Source: Naganishia liquefaciens
Taxonomy: Eukaryota; Basidiomycota; Tremellomycetes; Filobasidiales; Filobasidiaceae
Assembly: GCA_013423385.1 (NCBI GenBank)
Contig: BLZA01000040.1
Span: 310,001 to 374,000, forward strand
Reading direction: 5' to 3'
Length of the DNA stretch: 64,000 bases
Within the stretch, counting starts at the first letter, position 1. Each line of letters starts with the position of its first letter. Positions 1-9,719 of the stretch are shown one piece after another. The position numbers were made by a program, and so were the translations under genes. Below the pieces are notes generated by a model that was not told the origin of the DNA, did not search any database, and saw nothing but the letters and a program-made list of their open reading frames with translations.

Positions 1-105
1 ATGACCCACCTCTGTCGGGTCGACAACGACCATGTACTCCTTGGTGTGCTGAGTGTGAGCCTTGTTGAAGGGCTTGAAAACGACGACGCTGATTTCCTTG
101 GTCAT
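1..105 (-). CDS. SBDS N-terminal-domain-like small protein (partial, 5' exon only)
   Basis: Only the first exon lies inside the window. It starts at an ATG at 105 on the minus strand and reads about 33 residues beginning MTKEISVVVFKPFNKAH, with a second strand-like stretch KEYMVVVDPTE. This alternation resembles the opening of the small fungal proteins built from a lone SBDS N-terminal domain (budding-yeast Rtc3/YHR087W type), which are stress-linked and cytosolic. A GTGGGT at about 9-4 on the minus strand looks like a splice donor. Upstream on the same strand are a TATATAA element near 208-215 and a CCCCT stress-element-like pentamer. The family call rests on one short exon and is tentative. 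Confidence 0.5.
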   Translation of the reverse strand, partial: MTKEISVVVFKPFNKAHTQHTKEYMVVVDPTEVGH

Positions 106-541
106 TTTGAGAGGAGGCTGAGCTTGTGATTGGTGAAGCGCAAAGTGTGATAGCAGTGATGAAGGTCAAACTACTCGAGTCTTGCAGAACGGGACATAGG
201 TCGAGGTTATATACCCCTCACGCGATGACGACAGCAGGCTAGCAGGCTGGGCGGTGGATGACGTCGGAGGGCGAGACCGGGTCCCGCTCTAGCGCCGAAG
301 CTTCGGGAACCAAGTCAGCTACGACACGGGTCCGAGGGTCACCGAGCTCGTGCTGAGGTAATAAGTTCTTCCGGACTTTTGGCTCCGAGTCACCCGAGAC
401 GGTCGACGACGTTCCGCGACATCGTAAACAAGGTCGCTCAACGTTTTGGATGGATGGAGATGGCAGGGTGCGACGTTATCGACAGCAAGTCATCTGTGAT
501 ATCGCAACTACACGTGGATCTTTGACTACGAGGCGGAATCA
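106..541. promoter_or_regulatory. Divergent promoter region between SBDS-like and Sel1-repeat genes
   Basis: This 436 bp stretch separates two genes transcribed away from each other. On the minus strand it carries a TATATAA-type box near 208-215, about 100 bp before the ATG at 105, and a nearby CCCCT. I see no clear TATA box for the plus-strand gene and no other open reading frame of note. Confidence 0.5.
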
Positions 542-2780
542 ATGATCGAAATGGTCCAATCCGTAACAAAGAAGGACCCATCGCCCAGGCTGTACCCACG
601 GCAGAGAATCAGCTCCAAGGAGGGATTCGACTCACCTTTGGCTTTACTGGCAAAGCAGGCGGCTCGAAATGTGTGTATAGAGACAAGCTTCGAGGCCATT
701 CCTAATGGTATTCGCGACTCCCAGGGCCTTACCTTTGCAACTCCCGATCTTGTTGCGGCCGATCAAGAACCAGCAACGTCGAACATTTCGCAACCGCCAG
801 CAACACAGCAATCACGCCCACCTTTACTGATAAACTCATTCCGAGACTCATTCTCTACCTTATCCTCACGGAGATCCTCATCACAGACAATCATGACGCT
901 CAGTCCACCGGAAGATGGCGATGTCTCATTCTTTTCGAGCGGGATGTCACAGCGGCTGTCTACGGCGGATTCTGTCGCATCGGAGTACAGCTTGGATTCA
1001 GCAGTAGGGGTTGGGTCAGAGGCTCGAGAGGGGACAAGGGAGATGGTCTACGCCAGCCCGACCGCGCATGCTGCGATTGATGAGCCAACACAGAAGAAGG
1101 GATTCGTCAGGCTTACTGGAGCCAGAATGGCGAGGACACTGGAGGCTTCCGCCCCGGAAAGCTCATCAACGCCTTGGGCAAATCAGGATTCCAATGCACA
1201 ATCTAGATCGGCGACACCAAATGCCGCACCGGCAATGCCCGACTTATCCAGACAGATGCAACAGACGCATATGCAGGCCAGTGCTGCGGGAGCTGCAGAT
1301 ACCGCCAACGATAAATTTTGGGATTCTTCTCGTTATAATCCAGGCTCAATATCCCAGATTATCCCGTCCCTTCCGATATCCACTGTCTCATCGGCTCCCG
1401 TCTTGCGCCGCGACATGTCCATCTCGAGAAAAAGCATGGTTGGCGAGATGGGTGAATACGAATACGAACGCGACGACGATGGGCTCGGGAGGGGCAAAGC
1501 GGGGGAGAGTTCTAGACAATCGCAGCCAGCTTTGGGACAGCGACATTCGAGAATACATTATACTAGACGACCAGCGCCGCCTCCGCCACCGGTCCCGACT
1601 ATTCCCGCCAATTTCAGAAATGACAATGGACGCGAGAACGCGGCGGCAGGGCCGAGTTCCGCGAGGGGCGAACCACAACGGACATCGTCATCTGCCCAGC
1701 GGTCTCCCAGCATACGCAATCCGCCGTCTATAGATCAATCTTCTTACCAAGGAAGACCCGTAGACGACCCGAGGCGACCATCCTGTACCCGACTTACAAC
1801 CGAAGAGCGCCGTGCCAAGATTGCCGAAGATTATTTGACCAGGGGGATTGCGGCGCATAATGATACGACGGGGATGCACGATCTAACGGAGAGTGCATAT
1901 TATTTCAGAAAAGCAGCTGAAGGCGGGTCTTCGGGCGGGTGCGTTCTATATGGTAAGTTTTCCTTCTGCAGGCATCGGATATGAATTGCGCTTGACGTTT
2001 CCCCAGGACTCGCCTTGAGACACGGGTAAGCAGTGCTGTAAGATGTGAGATACCCGGCACCTGACCGCCTTTATCAGCTGGGGAGTCGCACAGGATGAGA
2101 AGGCCGCGTTCAATTGGTTTGGCAAGGCTTGCGAAATGACCATGTTGGCGGACGAAATTCAAGTCGAGAACAGTGACCTGTTGGCCAAGAAGACCAAGTC
2201 GAAGCTCACTGTGCGTCTCGCGCGATGGAAAGTCTTGTCGGTACAGCAGACTTACGCGTGTGCCTATGTCGCTTGGATTCCCGCTCAGCCGGAGTTGATT
2301 ATGGCGCTATACGAAGTTGGTAATTGCTTCTTCCATGGCTGGGGCCTACCGCATCCCGACTACCTGATGGCGGTTTCGTATTTCAAGCTCGCAGCCGAAG
2401 CCGGCGACAAGGATGCTCAAGAACGTAAGTTGAACCCATCGCAAGAGACTCGAATAATAGGTGACGATGGTTTTTTCGGCATGGCAGAGCTTGGCTTGAT
2501 ATTGTCGCAAGGGAAACCGGGAGTCAAGAAGAACATGTGAGCTTCTCCTTTTGGGTGGAAAAGACGAAGTCTCATTCTAGCACATCATAACCGCAGGCAC
2601 GAAGCGGCCAAGTGGTACCGCACAGCTATCGCGCAGGGCGCCTCGGGCGTTGGTCTTTCCTGGGTGTACAAGGTAGGTTCCCCATCCAGTGTAGGACGTC
2701 AGGTGGCCGTCCAGAGCATTTTGGCTGACGGGTCCTTGGTGTGATCGAAGGACAAGTACATGGATGGGGAGAAGACGTAG
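542..2780 (+). CDS. Sel1-repeat protein, Dsf2/Nif1-like
   Basis: Exons that keep frame are 542-1952, 2007-2025, 2078-2424, 2488-2536, 2597-2672 and 2751-2780, giving 643 residues. A further intron at 2211-2288 (GTGCGT..CAG, 78 bp, a multiple of three and open) probably exists as well, because its removal joins SKLT to PELIMALYEVG, as expected in the repeat region. The first ~420 residues are Ser/Pro-rich and look disordered, with a PPPPP tract near residue 345. The C-terminal third holds Sel1-type helical repeats, recognisable by AYYFRKAAEGG, ALRHGWGVAQDEKAAFNWF, CFFHGWGL and AAKWYRTAIAQGASG. This architecture matches fungal Dsf2 and fission-yeast Nif1, proteins linked to mating or cell-cycle control. 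The 19-nt second exon is supported by the continuous Sel1 repeat it restores. Confidence 0.8.
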
Positions 2781-2924
2781 AGGCGGGGGAGAAGCTGTAT
2801 CTTCTCTTCGGTGCGTGCAAGGATCACAATAGCTTCTGGCCACCCTCTCGGGGTTGTCATATACCTTTATATGCCTTGTAACGATTACAATATCGACTGT
2901 CCCCCGCGTCCGGCCAAAGATTCA

Positions 2925-3879
2925 TCAATGCATGTACCCATGTCGGCCGAACATGGCTTCCCCGACGCCAGCGCCGAGACAAACAGCGATTATGAACCAT
3001 ATATTGAACGTCATCACCACGAGCCTTTGTCAGACTTGTGTCAGCCCAACAGATCGGAAAAAGGGGCGCGGGGAGCGGCAGGAAAGCGCTTACATGAGCA
3101 CGTAGCTGAGAAGCCTCGTGAGAAACATGAGCCCCCCTCGTGCTAGCTCGTTCCGCCAAATAAAGGGGATTGAATACCGGTCCCTTCGGGCCGGGTCCGT
3201 CATGGCGCGGACGACGGTGGCGGGGAGGTACGAAGGCGGGGGTGCCGCGGCGGCTGCGACAGCGGCGGGAGGACGACGGTGGGTGGTCGTGCTGGATGAC
3301 GAGGTACTGTCGTTCCGCGCAGAGAGGACGGGCATGATTTCGTCTTGGGCTAGGGGATCCGTTAGGGGCTTTTCGGCATTGGTACTCGAGGTGGAGGAGG
3401 AGGTGGATGACGAAGGGTCGTACGCTGGGGATGCCTCGAGCGTACGTGCGGGTTGTTTAGAGTCAGTGGCGGAGACGGCGGCGAGTCGACGGAGGGCGCT
3501 GGAAGGATTGTGACGCTCTCGTCAGTCGTGCGAGCGATCCCCGCACTGGAAGGTCATACTCACTCTCGGCGCCAATGAATCGTTGCTCCACGCTGAAGAG
3601 CCGCGAGGAATCGTTCCCCGACGGCCACCACGAACAATCCGATACACGCGCCAATGACGGCACCGACCGAGGAAGGGATCCATGATTGGAATAGCAGGTA
3701 GTCAGTCGAGGGGATTCCGGCGTGGAAATACATCTTCCTGTTTCGGGACCCAAGGATCAGCAGGGCGATATGCGTCACAAGGGCAGAGGGACGTACATGC
3801 CTGCCATGGAGGCCGAATCGCCGCCCATGTCCATGTCCATGTCCGAGTGGCCAGAATGTCGGGGCAGTAGGGCGGTCAT
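2925..3879 (-). CDS. Ctr-family high-affinity copper transporter
   Basis: Four exons (3797-3879, 3564-3737, 3094-3498, 2925-3024) give 253 residues. The short N-terminus has clustered methionines (HSDMDMDMGG, SMAGMKMYFHAG), the extracellular copper-collecting pattern of Ctr proteins. The first membrane helix is SWIPSSVGAVIGACIGLFVV. The second contains LMLVVM, the diagnostic MxxxM, and the third contains LGAGVGEAMFG, the GxxxG packing motif. Helices 1 and 2 are separated by an unusually long cytosolic loop of about 135 residues rich in Ser, Thr, Ala and Pro. The protein ends soon after helix 3 at GRHGYMH, without the Cys-rich tail of some Ctr proteins. It should import Cu(I) as a trimer in the plasma membrane. 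It is divergent from the ferric reductase, which would supply reduced copper. Confidence 0.93.
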
Positions 3880-4121
3880 GGTGTGTTTTGCTGAACGTCA
3901 ACTAGGCTGTGTGAAGAGACACTGTCCATGGAACCTATATACCGGCGCCGTCACCTGGCAGGAAGCTGTCTGGGCGTGGGCTGAGGTGAGACACTTGTCG
4001 CGTATTTCTTGCAGGATCGGGCGCACCCGAGCGCTCACCTCGCTTCTTGCCGTTATATAGCGATGCCCGACCGCTTCTCCCGGTAGAGGGAGGGGCCTCG
4101 AAGCCAACGCACCATCCCACC
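3880..4121. promoter_or_regulatory. Shared divergent promoter of copper transporter and ferric reductase
   Basis: The two start codons are 242 bp apart. TATATA cores lie near 3934 (about 55 bp from the transporter ATG) and near 4054 (about 70 bp from the reductase ATG), one suited to each direction. GTTTTGCTGA at 3885-3894 fits the published fission-yeast Cuf1 copper-responsive consensus D(T/A)DDHGCTGD at every position. It lies only 6 bp from the transporter ATG, so it may fall in a leader. By base composition alone, a match in 242 bp on either strand is expected about one time in five, so this is only suggestive. Confidence 0.5.
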
Positions 4122-6452
4122 ATGTCGCTCGCAGGGCCGCCCGTGATACCCACAGAGCTCCAGACATACGAGTACGTACCGCTATTCCCCTGGTTCCCGT
4201 GGTGATACGGCAACTCATCCCCGCGACTCGCCGCAGCTCATACGCAACAGATCCGAAATACCAGCGATACTATACCTATGCATGGACGGCCCTCGTTGCA
4301 ACCGCCATCCTTGCCTCGGTCCCGTACCTCGTTCGATCATTCGGCAACGGATACTGGCGCAAGGGATACAGCATCGATGAGCGGCTTGGCGAAATGGATG
4401 GAGTGACCGAGGACCGCAAGCCGTTGACGAACAGCAACGACGAACAAGGGGAAAAGTGCTGCACCGAACAGGAAGCGCTCCGAGACGTTCCCATCACGCC
4501 CTCTCCGCCACGACGGTACGCTCCGCACTCCCGGCTCGCCATCTTCCTCTCCGCGTGCACCCAAACAGCATTCAGCGGCACCCTCCCCATCCCGACATTC
4601 ACCCTCACGCCGAGCTTTCTCGCCCGACTCATACGCGAAGGCGGGACACAGCTCGCCGACTGCTGTCGCAAGGGGTACATTGGGCTCACAACGGGTCAGA
4701 TCGTCATTGTCGCAGCCTACACCGCCGGCGTCCTCGTGTGCACGTTGCAAGGCGCCGATCTCGCCTACAATGCCAATCGACCGGGCTTCCTCGCTCTCGC
4801 GCAACTCATCCCCGTCATTCTCCTCTCAACAAAGAACAATCCGCTCGGTCTCGCGCTGGGGCTGGGCTATGAAAAGCTCAACTGGGCGCATCGATGGGCG
4901 GGACGCTTGCTTTGGTTGTGCACAACCCTGCATATGGCGATGTGGACGGACCAGTACCGCCGGACGGGCCAGTTGTCGGTCTTGAAGAGCGAGAAGAACG
5001 TGTACGGAATTGCGGCGTATGCTTTGTTGTGTTGCTTGGCCGTGTTCAGCGTGAGACCAGCAAGGAGGCGGTTCTACGAGGTGTTTTGGTTCTTGCAGTG
5101 AGTCGATGTGCGCGGGTCTGAACGTGGCGACAACTGATGGCAGGAGCGTAGCATGGCGAGCTTTGTCGGTTTCATGGTCACCGTCTGCTACCATACGACT
5201 TATAGCCGACCATGGGTATGGCCATGTGTGGCCCTGTACGGTCTCGAGTGAGTTTCGATGAATCACCTGTGGAGAGCGAGAGGCGTACTCACGTCCATCA
5301 AGTCTGCTGCTCCGGCTGTTCCGATACCGATTCAAGGACGCACTTCTCGTTCCGCTGGACGAAACGATGACAATGGTGAGCTGTACTTCGTTTACGCCTT
5401 TCCCCCGCCTTGCGTTGACCTTTTCATTTTTCAATCTTAGATTCACATCCCTGACTGCGATGCCGGTTGGCTTCCGACGCAGCACATCCACCTCCGGATC
5501 CTCGTCGGCGCGCGCATTTTCGAGTCCCATGCGTTTACAATCACCAATGCGCCTCATTCGGCGCATACGGGCGGTCGTGCCGTCTTGGGTCTCGACGGGC
5601 CGGCGCCAAGGGGGATCACGTTGTATGCCAAGGTGACGGGCGATTGGACGCGCGCCGTGAATGCGCTCGCCTGGGAGCCTGGGTATCGGCTTGCGATCGA
5701 GAGCAAGGATGACGAGGCGGCGGATGTGGTGGCGGGGGATGAGGACCAAGAACTGATGCAGCAGCCGGAAACGGTATCGAACGTCAAGGTCCTGCTGAGT
5801 GGGCCGTATGGCGGATTGAAGCTCGATATGGCGCAGTACCAGAATGTGCTGCTCGTTGCGGGTGGGAGCGGGGTGACATTCATGTTGGGCTGTATCGAGG
5901 AGTGTCTGTTGAGAAAGGCGGACCTGCGGAGGCGCGGGCGCGGACAGGATGGGCCGAGAAAGGTCGAATGCGTGTGGGTCGTGAGGGATATGTGTGAGTT
6001 TGGGTGCTTGTCCGGTAGGCGCGCGCGTATGGCTGAAACTGAGGTTTTGGATATCAGCGACAATCGAAAGCATGTCGGCGACGCTTGCGTACCTGCACAC
6101 CCTTGCGTCCTCTGCCAACGCTTTCCAGCTCATCTACCACCTCTACCTGACAAACCCACCACGCCCGCTTCCTACAGGCCCACCGACATCCCTCCCGCCG
6201 ACAACCACCCTTTCCCCTTACCGGCCATCCATCTCGCAAATCGTGCGCGAATCACTACCACCGCCAACACTACCCGAACTCGAGGCGGGCCAGGGCATGC
6301 GGACGTGCTGTGACCTCGGCGGCATGGCCGTCGTGGCGTGTGGACCCGAGGGGATCGTGACGGAGAGTCGCAACGCCGTAGCGGGTCTCGGCGTCGGAGA
6401 GCGCGTCCGATGCGGCGGGGTCGCGTTCCATGGCGAATGTTATACGCTGTAA
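4122..6452 (+). CDS. Ferric/cupric reductase (FRE family flavocytochrome)
   Basis: Six exons (4122-4171, 4237-5097, 5152-5247, 5303-5375, 5441-5993, 6058-6452) join in frame to 675 residues. An N-terminal helix is followed by the ferric reductase transmembrane domain. The bis-heme histidine pairs are visible as NWAHRWAGRLLWLCTTLHM and FLHMASFVGFMVTVCYH. The cytosolic half carries the FAD region; the usual HPFT motif reads HAFT here (ESHAFTITN). It also carries the NADPH motifs GPYGG, VAGGSGVTFM and CGPEGIV. FRE enzymes pass electrons from NADPH across the plasma membrane to Fe(III) or Cu(II). The head-to-head copper transporter points to a role in copper supply, iron supply or both. The Pro-to-Ala change at the flavin motif is the only oddity in an otherwise complete enzyme. 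Confidence 0.93.
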
Positions 6453-7280
6453 GGGCTTCGTTGTATACCGTACCACCATAGAGGATCCATCGAGGGATCG
6501 ACATCCGTGTGTGTGCTCTGCTGAATCCTCTCCTCTGGATCGGGGCTGAACTCTGGACGCGGATCCAAATTTGAACAGCGGAAATGCCTCATTCGCGTAT
6601 TCTGCAGGTGAAAGTGCCGCGCTTGAGCTGTTTTCGCTGTCATCAGGCTCGCTGGGCGCGCGATATATAGGAGCTCGACTCGTTGTCGTCCCCCCCCCCC
6701 CCCCCGCCCGTATTTGCTTGTCGGCAGTACACCCGCTTCAGAGCACTTGTTGATCCTCTCTTGTTCTCAAAGCAAGTGAGCACGGCTAGGCTCATTCGAG
6801 ATGAAGCAACCGTCGCATTGGCCCTCGAACGCAACTCCTCAAGCATTTCTCGTCAATGGATAGCACCGTGGTCGTCTCTGGCTCATCTTGCGCTCCTAGT
6901 CTCAACGACATCATTCACCCATCGACCTCTGCACTTGGTCCCGCCGTCATCTACTCGATTTGTGGATACTGTTAATACGACAATCGTCATCGTCATACAC
7001 CACCGTTCCTATTCCACCTCCACCATCTCCGACCCTTTGCCATCATTGACTGTCCACTCATCCCTTTCTCCGGTCATCGTACGCCAAAACCCCTCACCAT
7101 CACTCGACATCGACACCGCTCCGACAATAAATCCCTCAACCAACTCTCGCCTCGCCTCGAATCCATTGTAGACGTTTTTACCCAATCACCCTCAAGACGG
7201 ACATCATCACCTCATTCTCCGTCATCCTTGCACAGTCATCTCAAAAGGCCTTTTCGTCAACTGTCGCGTTTTTCTTGCCG

Positions 7281-7401
7281 GTCGGATCGCTGGATGGTTT
7301 CCCACGATGGCGCGAATGCAGCTTGTTCTTCCCACGATGGGCGTCGGAGCGGATGGCGTTCTCACGATGGATTAGTGACCTGTGTCTGGTCCGCACGATG
7401 G
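7281..7401 (+). repeat. Four CACGATGG boxes at about 30 bp spacing
   Basis: The octamer CACGATGG ends at 7310, 7340, 7370 and 7401, so the spacing is 30, 30 and 31 bp. The preceding bases are also similar (TTTCC, CTTCC, GTTCT, GGTCC), while the rest of each 30 bp unit has diverged. The pattern is either an array of sites phased at about three helical turns or the remains of a minisatellite. The first three copies read SHDG in one short open frame, but no protein family is recognisable. Confidence 0.7.
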
Positions 7402-8130
7402 AGGAGGCTGTGCTGCTGGACGGGTGACGGGAATTTGAGACTTGCGGAAAAGTCGGGATGTGAGGTTTGCCGAAGATATTTGGGGAAAGGTACGCTGAGC
7501 ATGCTCAGTCGGGCTTGCGGTAAGCTTTCCCGCTTGGTCTTTCTGTGCGTGAAGCGTGGGCCGCGTCAGCTTGCGTGTGCCGTGGAAGGATGATATGGCG
7601 CGGTTGGTCAGCGCGGACAAGCTTTGGGCGGCCGCAGGGAATGAATGTGCAGGAGCGCCGGCAACGCGGGAAGTGCGAAATTCGTATTCTCAGGGAGATT
7701 GGTCGTGTGCACAGAGAAGATCGCACGAGAAAGCGTAAGAGACAGCGGATAGTCTGCACCGGGAGGGTTGGAGCAGCAGCAAAGTTTGCGAATGGGCAGA
7801 ATTCTGTGAACGCTCTCCAGCACGAATGGCTCAACCACGTAGGCATGTCGGTAAGTTTTCTTATTCGCTAGCCGTGAGGCCTGAGTACGGGGTGGTTGTA
7901 AGGAAGGAGACCGAGGCGGCGTCGAGCAGCAGCTGTGAATGACAGCAGCGTAACTGGAGAATCCTCCCTATGCAAGTATCCCATTCATTCATCTCCCTTT
8001 CTGCTGGACGACCTGTCGCGTATTTTTTCGCGGCGATCGCTTGGCGCGCGCGGAGGTGCCCCGAACGAAAAATACCCGGACAGAAAGGCAGGCTGCTGGT
8101 CCAGACAATTCAATGAATGGTTCAGACCCG

Positions 8131-8142
8131 ATAGATATATAG
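8131..8142 (+). promoter_or_regulatory. TATA element before Bim1-like gene
   Basis: The sequence ATAGATATATAG lies about 75 bp before the ATG at 8215, the usual distance for a fungal core promoter. It supports a short leader for the Bim1-like gene rather than one reaching back into the pyrimidine-rich tract. Confidence 0.45.
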
Positions 8143-8214
8143 ACATCACAGTTCACTCGTCGTCGGTTCACGCTCTCTCCAGCATCTATTCCCTGCATCA
8201 TTCAACCTCACGCC

Positions 8215-9236
8215 ATGTTCGCTCAATCCCTCCTCGTTCCTTTGCTCGTAGCCTCGTCGGCTCTCGCTCACTACACCTTGGACTACCCCGTGAGCCTTGG
8301 CCCCTCTCGCCCTACTGCTGCACCTCATTCCTTGTTCCTTGTTCTGACGACGTTTGAATGTTTAGCCCAGTCGAGGATTCGTCGATGAGGACGAAGTCAA
8401 GGTACGCTGCCTCGCTTGCGTCTTCCATACAGCAATGAACTTACGCGCGTGGTGGTCTTGTAATGTGTAGTTCTGCGGCGGTTTCTCCTCTCCCTCGTCC
8501 ATGCGAACACCTTTCCCGCTGACCGGCAACGGTCCAGGTGAGCAGAGCGTTTCATCATTTGGTACGTACGAGTTGGCTGATAGTTTCTCTCTGCTTCCCA
8601 TAGTCCAATGGGACTCTCACCACGCGATCGGAACGGTCGGAATCTACGTCTCTACCTCGGAGAACCCGACCAACTGGTCCGACTTTAGCTCGACTATGGC
8701 CAAGAACTGGTTTACTGTTCGTATGAGAGTATCTGTGCACGGCCCTTAATTACTGATGCGCCCTTCTCGCGACTAGGGCCCGAACGGAGCTGCGTGCACC
8801 AACATTGACATGTCGCAATTGAACATGAACCTGACGAATGGTTCCCTCGTGACCATTCAGATGGTTGCCAACGGTGTATGTACAGCTCTTGAAACAGTTC
8901 GGGGCCGCACACCAATGACTCATCTCTCATCAACAGGGCGACGGAAACCTGTACCAATGCGCCGATCTCATCCTCCTCGAAGGCTACACCGCCCCGTCCA
9001 ACGAAACCTGCTCCAACGACGTCTCCCTCGCTTCCAACGCCACCGCCACGGCTACGCCTTCCCTCGGACAGAGCGCATCGGCAACGTCAACGGGCGCATC
9101 GATGACGATGGGCTCTGCGACGGGTGCTGCGGCGTCGGCTTCGGCTTCGCCAACCAGCGGGGCGTTCAGGGGTGAAGTTGTCGGAGCTTTCTTGGCCTTT
9201 GCTATGGCTGCTGCCGGTCTGAGCGTCGCCTTGTAA
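8215..9236 (+). CDS. X325/Bim1-like secreted copper-binding protein (GPI-anchored)
   Basis: Six exons (8215-8289, 8366-8401, 8471-8537, 8604-8716, 8777-8875, 8937-9236) give 229 residues. A signal peptide ends in SSALA, so the mature protein begins with histidine (HYTLDYPPSRGF), as in LPMO-like X325 proteins, whose N-terminal histidine binds copper. Other family features are FCGGF, the conserved RTPFPLTG, and DSHH in the region where a second histidine ligand is expected. The C-terminus is a Ser/Thr/Ala stalk ending in a hydrophobic stretch (VGAFLAFAMAAAGLSVAL), which implies a GPI anchor. Cryptococcus Bim1 of this family helps Ctr1 take up copper when it is scarce. The exon 4 donor is uncertain: GTTCGT at 8717 or GTATCT downstream are both in phase. 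Confidence 0.85.
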
Positions 9237-9719
9237 GGACGGAAGCTCTGCCGTCCCGCTTGGTTCGGTGTACCCAGCGGAGTTCCTCTAATGGTTCTGG
9301 ATAGACGTGTGGGATGTATGGCTTTGTTCTGTAGTGCCCACTTGTAGCATGGGCGTCAATGTCACAAGAGAAATAATCAACGCTTGCTGTTCCGCCATGA
9401 ACCTGCCATTGTCAGAGCTTCTGGGGACGTCGGACGTCGTTAGCGACAGAATGGAGATTGGATTGAAATGTTCAAATTGCTATACCTCGCTCGAATGCCT
9501 CCTTGTGCCAGGGGAGACAGGTGCGCCCATGTCGAGTCAAGGTGTGATCGACGGGATGCATGTCCTAGAAGGACATTCAACATGCATCCTGGACTCGACT
9601 CTCTTCTCGGACACCGTTCTTGGCTCAGGGTAAAACGGCGTCGGCTTCATCCTCGTGGATGTCACTTGCGCGCATAAAAGAGTCGCTACTGAACGTGCGT
9701 GGTTTCCAGCCGGTTGAGC
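9237..9719. other. Intergenic region with an imperfect hairpin
   Basis: This 483 bp lies between two plus-strand genes and presumably holds the 3' end of the Bim1-like transcript and the ORC2 promoter. A 10-bp inverted repeat (GGATGCATGT at 9554-9563 and ACATGCATCC at 9580-9589) encloses a second small stem (TGTCC/GGACA). No TATA box or convincing gene is visible. The open frame from about 9307 shows no family motifs. Confidence 0.4.

Larger units (their letters stand above)
6453..8214. other. Long gene-free interval with pyrimidine-rich tract and repeated boxes
   Basis: I find no convincing protein gene in this 1.76 kb. A TATATA at about 6663-6668 is followed by a 15-C run near 6691-6705. 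Next is about 550 bp dominated by C and T with many TCATC words, which looks like an untranslated leader or a non-coding transcript. Several short plus-strand ORFs begin there but none extends or shows family motifs. At about 7260 composition turns G-rich and four CACGATGG boxes occur. A second TATA-like element, TAGATATATAG near 8132-8142, is well placed to serve the Bim1-like gene starting at 8215. Confidence 0.55.

Noticed and set aside
7495-7508. Perfect 14-bp palindrome CTGAGCATGCTCAG
   Set aside because: About four such palindromes are expected by chance in 64 kb, and nothing nearby gives it meaning.
9307-9633. A 108-codon frame between the Bim1-like gene and ORC2
   Set aside because: It lies where the 3' end of one gene and the promoter of the next are expected, and contains no recognisable domain.
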